From positions 310,001 through 374,000 of the forward strand of contig CAVSFO010000005.1 of NCBI GenBank assembly GCA_963727245.1: 64,000 nt of DNA, given 5' to 3'. The notes beneath the pieces are model-generated. The model was not told the DNA's origin and did not search any database. It saw nothing but the letters and a program-made list of their open reading frames with translations. Of this stretch, positions 57,483 through 64,000 are shown in pieces. Every line of letters begins with the position of its first letter. Positions within the stretch are counted from its first letter, which is position 1. Made by a program: the position numbers and the translations under genes. The stretch is from JBKQVT01 sp963727245. GTDB lineage: Bacteria > Planctomycetota > Planctomycetia > Pirellulales > Thermoguttaceae.

Positions 57483-58597
57483 TCAGTGATTGATATGACA
57501 CTTCGGCAGTGCGTGTCGAAGTTTCTTCACGCCGACGTCGGTGACCTTGCGCAGTTGTTGGGGTCCAGCACTCGGAGTTGGGCCAATCCCTTGAGGTGTT
57601 CCAGCCCGGCGTCGGTGATGCTGGCGGACTGCAGGCCGAGCCACTGGAGCTGGGCCAATCCCTTGAGGTGCTCCAGCCCGGCGTCGCCGACCCTGGTGCA
57701 ATCACCGAGGTCCAGCACCTGGAGTTGGGTCAATCCCTCGAGGTGTTCCAGCCCGGCGTCGCCAACCTTAGTGCCGAAGAGATCCAGTTCTCGGAGTTGG
57801 GTCAATCCCATGAGGTGTACCAGCCCGGCGTCGCTGACCTTGGTCTCGATGAGGCCCAGCCTTCGGAGTCGGGTCAATCCCTTGAGGTGTACCAGCCCGG
57901 CGTCGCCGATCTCGGTGCCGTCGAGCCAAAGCCATTGGAGTTGGGTCAGTCCCTTCAGGTGTTCCAGCCCGGCGTCGCTGACCCCGGTGCCGCTGAGGGC
58001 CAGCGATTGGAGTTGGGTCAATCCCTTGAGGCGTTCCAGCAGCGCATCGTTGATTCCTGAAGGGTCCGACCCTGGAGGGGGAGGGCCATACTTCCACGGC
58101 CGATCGCTAGACGCCCACGTCACGCTGGCGAACAAGTCGTCTCCCACCAGCTTCCGCAGCCACACTGGCTCCGGCGGTGCAGCGTGCAGGTCTAGGGAAC
58201 CGTCCGGACCGAACTGGTAATCATAGGCAAAGAGCCCGCCGGCCTTTTGGAACTCCTCGCCGACCTCACGCTGCTTTCTCCCCTGCTCCTTTTCCCAGGT
58301 CAGCCAACTGCACGGGACGGCGACAACGACGACCAGCAACAGCAACGAGAGGATGCTGAACTGGAACCGCCAGCGGAAGACCAGGGCGGCGAGGAACCAG
58401 AGGAACATCAGGGCTATCGCCAGCCCCACGCCCGCCACGGCGATCAGCACGGTCCAGCCCTTGTGCCGGTTGAAGGCGAACCATTCGAACCGCTCGGAGA
58501 GCAGCAGGAAACCCTCCAGCGCCAAGAGCGCAACGACGACGCGGTCCGGCGTGATTCGGAACCAGCGCCAGGGCTTTTCAAGTTGAGCGCCGGCCAT
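57483..58597 (-). CDS. Transmembrane leucine-rich-repeat protein, one frameshift
   Basis: About 371 residues. Two N-terminal helices (VVVALLALEGFLLL; IAVAGVGLAIALMFLWFLAAL) precede a membrane-proximal helix and then seven leucine-rich repeats of 24 residues with consensus LxGLTQLQxLxLxGTxVxDAGLEH. The frame changes near 57550 (CTGCGCAAGG), and the corrected tail reads KVTDVGVKKLRHALPKCHIN, a normal LRR end. The repeats are highly similar at DNA level too. ATG 58597 has GAGGAG 7 nt upstream, overlapping the end of the yebC gene. Confidence 0.8.
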
Positions 58598-58599
58598 GC

Positions 58600-59353
58600 T
58601 CACTCCTCGCCGATTTCCGCCATCACCTCGTCGGGGATGTTGAAATTCGAGGCCACGCTCTGCACGTCGTCGTGGTCGTCCAGCCGCTCCATGAGCTTCA
58701 GCACCTTCCGCGCGCTGTCGGCGTCCAGGTCGATCGCGCTCTTGGGCAGGCGGGTGATTTCGGCGGCTTCGGGCTCGATGCCGGCGGCGGCCAGCGTCTT
58801 GCCCACCTCGCGGTGGATGGCGGGATCGCAGGTGACGGCGAAGTTGTCGCCGTCGCGTTTGACGTCGTCGGCGCCGGCCTCCAGGGCGATTTCCAGCAGT
58901 TTTTCCTCGTCGATCTTAGCGGCCGGGAGCATGAACAAGCCCTTGGTCTCGAACATCCAGGCGACGCAGCCGGTGTTGCCCAGTTTGCCGTGCGAGAGTT
59001 CGAAAATCTTGCGGATTTCCGGGGCGGTGCGGTTGCGATTGTCGGTGAGGACTTCGCAGAGCACGGCCACGCCGCCGGCGCCGTAGCCCTCGTAGAGGAC
59101 CTCGTCGAGGTTGCCGCCGTCGAGCCTCGCCGGTGCCGCGCTTGATCGCCCGCTGGATATTGTCCTTGGGCATGCCCATCGCCTTGGCGTCGTCGATGGC
59201 GTAGCGGAGGCGGAGGTTCATGTCGGCGTCGCCGCCGCCGTGTTTGGCGGCCACGATGATGGCCTTGGCGAGCTTGCTCCAGACCTTGCCGCGCTTGGCG
59301 TCGACGGCCGCCTTCTTGTGTTTGATCGTGGACCAGTGAGAATGGCCTGACAT
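58600..59353 (-). CDS. yebC: YebC/PmpR-family transcription or translation regulator, one frameshift
   Basis: About 250 residues. The N-terminus MSGHSHWSTIKHKKAAVDAK is diagnostic of the family. NIQRAIKRGTGE then runs into a frame change near 59125 (GCACCGGCGAGGCTCG), and the other frame resumes LDEVLYEGYGAGGVAVLCEV, again a family signature, ending NFNIPDEVMAEIGEE. Members bind DNA as regulators or promote translation through proline stretches. ATG 59353 is certain. The LRR gene starts within its stop region. Confidence 0.9.
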
Positions 59354-59393
59354 GAGTTCGGTTCCTGAATCAGTCGGATAGGAATTCGTTGCG

Positions 59394-61783
59394 TTAGTGT
59401 TTTCCCCGGATCTTCTTCTCCACGGCGACGGCCTTTTCTTCTTCCTTGTCTTTGCGGAAGGCGGCCGCCGCGCCGCCAGGCGGCGTCGGCCTTCTCGACC
59501 TGGCCGGCCTTGAGCTGGGCATCGCCCAGGTGCTCCAGCACGTCGCCCACCGGCTCTTTGGCCGCCGCCTTCTCCAGCTCGACGACCGCTTCCGGGTAGC
59601 GTCCCAGGCGATACAAGATCCAGCCCAGGCTGTCGCGATAGGCGGCGTTGTCGGGCTCGGCCGCCACGGCCCGGCCGATCATCTGCCAGGCCCGATCGAG
59701 GTGCACGCCTTGATCGGCCCAGAGGTAGCCCAAGTCGTTGTCGGCGCCGACGTCGTCGGGAAATTCATCCAGCACCTCTTGCAGCCACTCTTCCGCTTGG
59801 GGCAAGCGGTGCTTGAGGACGCACAGGCCGGACAGGGCCGAGCGCACGTCGCGAAGGACCTCGCGGCCCTCGGGCGGGCGGTCGTCGACCCGGTTGGCGG
59901 CCACGGCCGCGGCCGCGAAGGCGTCCCAATCGAGCCTGTCCAGCGCCGTCCGCGCCTGGCCGAGGATTTCCCGCAGCTTGGCCGGGCGGTCGCCGTCGAA
60001 GCGGGCCAGCAGCGCCGTGTAGGCCGCAATCGCCTCGTCATATCGCTTGGCACGTTCCAGGATCCAGGGCACGCGGCTGCAAAACCGCGGCGAGTAGCTG
60101 CGCAGCTCGGCGACCTTGCGGGCGACGGCCAGGGCCTCGTCCGTGCGGTCGCTCAGCGCCAAGGCGCCGGCCAGGTAGTACAAGAGGGCCGCCTCGTCCT
60201 CCGGCGACGGCTTCAGGTCGAGGCCGCGTTGAAACACCTTGGCCGCTTCCGCCGCGCGCTGGTCGATCATGAGCCCCAGGCCCCAGAGCTGCAGCAGGTC
60301 GGCCGCCTGCTTGGGCCGCTGGGCGATCGCCAGGTTGAAGAACTCGGCGGCGACGGCGTACTGCTTGGCGTCCAGCGCCAGACAGCGCCACCACCTTGCG
60401 CGTGCCGAAGTCGAGCTTTTCGGGACCGCTTTTCAGCCGCGCCCTGGCGGCCGCGACGATGCCGTCCAGCAGGGCGGCGTCGGCGACGATCGCCTTTTCT
60501 TCAGCCGCCAGCGCTTCCAGGACGCCCTCTTTTTCCACCGCGTCGCCGAGGACCGTCAGCAGCGTGCCGGGGCGCTTGGCCTTGCGGCACAGTTCGATCG
60601 CGGCCGCGTAGCCGGCGACCGTGGGGGCCTTTTTCAGCACCGCCAGGTAGAGCGCTTCGGCCTTGTCGAGTTGTCCGGTGCGGGCGTATTGTCCGGCCAG
60701 GAAGTAGCCCAACTTTCTGTCGGCCGGGTCGGCGGCGTGGAGTTTTTCCAGCCGCTGGGTCAACTCCTGCTGGCGGCCGAGTTTCTTCAGCACCTCGGCC
60801 AGCAGCTCGTAGGGGTTGGCCCACGGGCTCGACGGGTGGAGCGCCAGGGCCTTGTCCAGCCGCTGGAGGGCCTCTGCGGGCTTGCCCGACCGGGCGGCCA
60901 CGCGGGCCAGGTTGAACTCCTGCAGGGCGGGGTCCGGGGCCGCCGCCTGCGCCTTCTCGAAGGCGGCCAGCGCCTCCGGCAGCCGATCGGCGCGCAGAAA
61001 ACACTCGCCCATGGCGTTATAGGCCTCGCCGGGATCGCGCAACAGCGTCTTTTGGTCCTGCTCCTGGAGACCGAAGCGCTCGGGATGATCCATCGCCTGC
61101 ATCACGTGGGCGAAGTGGCCGGCGGCCTGGGGATATTTCTCCAGCAGGTGGTCGAGCCGGCCGAGTTCCATGTGCAAGGCGACGGTCCCGCTGCTTTCCT
61201 GCGCACCCTTTTGCGCGGCCAGCGCCCGTTCCAACAGGGCGGCGGCCTCGGGGAAGTCTTCGCGCTGCAACGCATAAACGCCGAGTTGGTGCAACAGCTC
61301 AGGATCGTCGCCGGCCACGTCGGTCATCTTGAGGTAGCGGACCGCCACGTCGTCTTGCCTCAGGTAGCAGGCCAGGTAGATGACCGACTGGGCGATGTCG
61401 GCGGCCTTCGGATCCAGTCGCAGCGCCCGCTGGTACATCCGCAGGGCCTGGGCATATTCCTGGCGTTGCTCGTGCGCGCGCCCGGCGGCAAAAAGCGCCA
61501 TGGCCTCGCGGCGGTCAAGATCGGCCTGGCCGGGCGGCTGTTTCGGCACGAAGGGCTCGGCAGCGTCTTCCAGCGGCCCCTGGGGCACCGCGGGCGCCGT
61601 GGAGGCGGGCAGCGCGGGCGGCGGCGAGGGTTCCGCGCCTGCCGAGCGGGCCAACCATCCGCCGGCCAGGACGGCCGCCGCCGTGAGTACGACCTTCAGA
61701 AGTTTCCTGCCGGCGAGAAAAGCCCGCCGTTTGCAACGGGGGGGCGTCCCGATGGGTGCAAGACTGAGAGCATGAATATGCAC
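59394..61783 (-). CDS. Secreted tetratricopeptide-repeat protein, two frameshifts
   Basis: About 796 residues from GTG 61783 (GAAGAGG upstream). A signal peptide (LKVVLTAAAVLAGGWLARSAGA) and Pro-rich linker are followed by at least ten TPR units, such as ALFAAGRAHEQRQEYAQALR, PEALAAFEKAQAAAPDPALQ and AVVELEKAAAKEPVGDVLEH. It is probably a periplasmic scaffold. The frame changes near 60400 and 59480 (GGCGGCGCGGC); the corrected end reads AFRKDKEEEKAVAVEKKIRG before the TAA at 59394. The 5' coding region (61697-61747) contains a repeat unit also found at 12096-12150. Confidence 0.75.
61697..61747 (-). repeat. Terminator-like hairpin unit inside the TPR gene 5' end
   Basis: On the minus strand CCCCCGTTGCAAACGGCGGG then CTTTTCTCGCCGGCAGGAAA and CTTCTGAAG. 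It aligns over about 60 nt with 12096-12155 on the plus strand. Here it encodes CKRRAFLAGRKLLK of the signal-peptide region. Confidence 0.6.
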
Positions 61784-61844
61784 GGCGCACCTCTTCCCGC
61801 TTGAGACGTTAGCGTGGAACTTCGCTGAAATGGGACCCTTTGAT

Positions 61845-61926
<82 letters not shown>

Positions 61927-61976
61927 CTATTACCAAGTTTACCCGGAATTCAATCCCGCGGTTCTGAAGCAGCAGT

Positions 61977-62982
61977 CTAGCGTGGTTTGCGTTTGGCGAG
62001 TCCCTCCGACGAGGACGCTTTCTTGGCCGTTTCGGCCGGGGGCCGCTGCTGGCCGGGGGGCGGCTCGGCGGCCGAGCCGCCGCGCCGTGGAGCCGGCGAC
62101 GGCTTGGCGGTCTCGGCGGCGGGCCCGGGAGCGACGGCCTCGGCCGGCGCCGCGCTGCGCGGCTCGCCTTTGCCGCCGGCCTTCTTGCGGCCGCCGGCAC
62201 TCGGCGCGGCTTGGTCGGGAGCGGGTTTTGCGGCCGCCGGTTTTGCCGCCGACGGGGTCTTGGCCGGTTCCGCGGCCTGCTCGGTCCGCACTTCCCTGGG
62301 CGCTCGGCGCTGCGGGAAACGTTCCTTCGCGGCCGGATCGATTTGCAGCAGCAGTTCGCGCACGGCCGGCGAGAACGGATTGGCCGTATAGTCGGCGCCG
62401 AGTTGGTGCAGCAGCGAGCCGAACTCGATCCCCTTGGACTTGCCGACCGCCCGCTCCAGCCCCGGCACCACCCCGGCGGCCGCGTCCTTCTCGGTCACCA
62501 GGTCGAGGATGCGGAGGACGGCCATGGTGCCGGAGTCGATGGGGATTTGGTGGCCGCCCAAGGCCGATTGGACGACGTAGGCGATGGTGAATTTTGTGGA
62601 GCCGTCGAGTTTCTCCAGCCATTTCACCGTGGGGCCGAGGTTCTTTTTCCGTTTGTCTTCCAGGTCGAAGGAATAGTTGGCTTCAAAGATGCCGTGCAGG
62701 ATCCGCTTGATGCGGTTGCTGGTCACGCGCGGATCGGGCAGCCCGGCCATGACTTCCGACAGCTCGGAGAGCGAGGTGACGCGGACTTCGTTCCAATCGA
62801 AGAAGGTGTGCACCAGGGCGGCGAAGGCTTCTTCGGCCGCCTCGAAGCCGGCGTCTTCCAGGCAACAGGCGAACATCAGGTGCTCCAGCACGCTGCGGTC
62901 GGCGCGGGGCCACCGGCTTGTAGTGTTTCTTCAGGATCTTGTGGACTTTCGCAAACTGCGCTGTGCGACTCACCGTGGTCAT
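61977..62982 (-). CDS. HhH-GPD (endonuclease III-like) protein with basic tail, one frameshift
   Basis: About 335 residues. After MTTVSRTAQFAKVHKILKKH the frame changes near 62905 (CCCCGCGCCGACCG) and resumes DRSVLEHLMFACCLEDAGFE. The region at about 50-190 resembles the helix-hairpin-helix/GPD fold of endonuclease III relatives (LSEVMAGLPDPRVTSNRIKR; VVQSALGGHQIPIDSGTMAV with the helix-capping Asp), but lacks a clear catalytic Lys and the 4Fe-4S cysteines. The C-terminal 110 residues are Lys/Ala/Pro-rich low complexity, likely nucleic-acid binding. Its exact function is unknown. Confidence 0.7.
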
Positions 62983-63021
62983 CAGAATCACTCCGGGACG
63001 TTGGGTGCCGAAGTCCAGTTA

Positions 63022-63459
63022 CTACTGTGGGGGATCGTCATCGAAATCGGCGTCGGCTGCGGAACCGTCGGGGGCTTGCTCCAGCGGCGGCGCGGCAGCG
63101 GGATCGGCGGGCTTCTCCGGCGGCAGGACCTGCTGCAGGATCTGGGCCACCGCGATCGAGCGCTTCACCCCCTGGTCCAGGAGGAAGCTCAGCCGCGGCG
63201 TGTAGCGGATGTCGATGCCCTGGGCGATCTTGGCCTGCAGGAAGCCGGCGGCGTTCTGCAAGCCCCGCAGGCACAACTGCTGCCGCTTGTCGTCGCCCAT
63301 CACGGAGACGTGGACCTTGGCGTGGCGGAGGTCGGCGGAGACCTCGACGCAGGTGACGGTCACGTCGCGGACGCGGGGGTCCTTCAGCTCCGCGAGGATG
63401 GCCATGCTGACGACCTCGCGGATCGCTTCGGCGGCTTTCTGCACGCGTCGTAACGACAT
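63022..63459 (-). CDS. rbfA: Ribosome-binding factor A
   Basis: A 145-residue KH-fold protein that matures the 30S subunit. RRVQKAAEAIREVVSMAIL at the N-terminus, DPRVRDVTVTCVEVSADLRH in the middle and RYTPRLSFLLDQGVKRS are family-typical. The acidic Pro-rich tail (ADADFDDDPPQ) is a lineage extension. ATG 63459 overlaps the stop of infB (ATGA), the usual infB-rbfA coupling. Confidence 0.96.
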   Translation of the reverse strand: MSLRRVQKAAEAIREVVSMAILAELKDPRVRDVTVTCVEVSADLRHAKVHVSVMGDDKRQQLCLRGLQNAAGFLQAKIAQGIDIRYTPRLSFLLDQGVKRSIAVAQILQQVLPPEKPADPAAAPPLEQAPDGSAADADFDDDPPQ

Positions 63460-64000
63460 CAGGAACCCTCGTCAAAGGTCCGCCGGATCTCTTCGATCTT
63501 GTAGGCTTCCAGCAGGTCGCCTTCCTTGAGATCGTTGAAGCCGCCCAGTTTGATGCCGCATTCCATGCCCTCGCGGACTTCGCGGGCGTCGTCCTTTTCG
63601 CGCTTCAGCGATTCCATGGAGTAGTCGCCGATGACGCGGTTTTCCCGCACCAGGCGCAGGCGCGAGTCGCGCGGAATGGTGCCGGCCAGCACGCGGCAGC
63701 CGGCCACGGTTCCCACCCGGCTGATGTGGAAGGTCCTCTGGATCAAGGCGCGGCCCATCTCTTTTTCGTGTTTCTCCGGCTTGAGCATGCCTTCCAGGGC
63801 GGCGCGGAGGTCTTCGGTCACCTGGTAAATGATGTCGTAGCGGCGGATCTGCACGCCGCGCTGGTCGGCCAGGATGCGGGCGGCCTCGTCGGCCACCACG
63901 TTGAAGCCGATGATCACGGCGTCGGAGGCGTCGGCCAGGTGGACGTCGGCCTCGGTGATGCCGCCCACGGTGGCCTGCAGGATCTTGATCTGCACTTCGG
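63459..64000 (-). CDS. infB: Translation initiation factor IF-2, C-terminal part (5' end beyond window)
   Basis: About 180 residues of the C-terminal domains C1/C2 are visible: KILQATVGGITEADVHLADA, VIIGFNVVAD, VQIRRYDIIYQVTEDLRAAL, then GTVAGCRVLAGTIPRDSRLR and EGMECGIKLGGFNDLKEGD, all typical of IF-2 domain IV. The G domain and N-terminus lie past the window edge. The stop codon overlaps the rbfA start. Confidence 0.95.
   Translation of the reverse strand, partial: EVQIKILQATVGGITEADVHLADASDAVIIGFNVVADEAARILADQRGVQIRRYDIIYQVTEDLRAALEGMLKPEKHEKEMGRALIQRTFHISRVGTVAGCRVLAGTIPRDSRLRLVRENRVIGDYSMESLKREKDDAREVREGMECGIKLGGFNDLKEGDLLEAYKIEEIRRTFDEGS

Overview
The window is a high-GC stretch of a planctomycete chromosome (phylum Planctomycetota; a Pirellulales-like member is plausible, but genus cannot be read from the sequence). 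The evidence is the gene content: two DUF1559 pilin-like proteins with GFTLVELLVV leaders, a J-like/LamG protein, small planctomycete-type membrane and coiled-coil proteins, a large MoxR/DUF58/VWA/SpoIIM operon, and many short intergenic inverted repeats. Most genes lie on the minus strand. There is one tRNA gene (CAU anticodon), and no rRNA, CRISPR array or intact insertion sequence.

Layout. 1-2.6 kb: POT-family peptide transporter (cut by the edge) behind a damaged HEXXH metallopeptidase. 3.1-9.6 kb: greA with a terminator-like hairpin in its leader, an HdeD-like protein, a His-rich metal-binding protein, an ArsG/ArsF-type membrane-thioredoxin pair, a YHS-like secreted protein and a polysaccharide export lipoprotein. 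10-13 kb: two divergent DUF1559 genes and a coiled-coil gene. 13.3-21 kb: J-like/LamG protein, homocysteine methyltransferase-MTHFR fusion, metallophosphoesterase, PAS-GAF-receiver protein. 21.4-29.2 kb: small membrane protein, long coiled-coil membrane protein, cca, a membrane protein, a 4Fe-4S protein, malQ. 29.5-34.1 kb: kamA, two ATP-grasp ligases and a methyltransferase. 34.3-47.3 kb: a ten-gene minus-strand run (RDD, SpoIIM-like, membrane protein, DUF4129, DUF4350, NHL, VWA, MoxR, DUF58, BatA-like). 47.4-51.7 kb: PIN-TRAM protein, tRNA, a repeat-rich gene-poor kilobase, two tiny coupled ORFs, a response regulator, glyA. 52.2-58.6 kb: M28 peptidase, RRM protein, PAS histidine kinase, leucine-rich-repeat protein. 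58.6-64 kb: YebC, TPR lipoprotein-like protein, HhH-GPD-like protein, rbfA and the 3' part of infB.

Two things dominate the window. First, about 19 otherwise normal genes, including housekeeping ones (cca, yebC, malQ, HMT-MTHFR), are split by single-base frame changes (one also by an in-frame stop), about 24 lesions in 64 kb. Read through the lesion, each gives a normal family-like protein. This looks more like consensus error in the assembly than gene decay. Spans here cover the whole interrupted gene. Second, nearly every intergenic gap holds members of several dispersed inverted-repeat families, several with REPIN-like architecture (two inverted copies around a short variable spacer), plus arrays of 7-bp units placed at gene ends.

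Working together: the MoxR operon combines a AAA+ ATPase with VWA/DUF58 partners and membrane proteins, probably for envelope-linked protein or complex remodelling. kamA plus two ATP-grasp ligases suggests a lysine/beta-lysine-derived amide or dipeptide. The infB-rbfA pair is the usual translation/ribosome-maturation operon.
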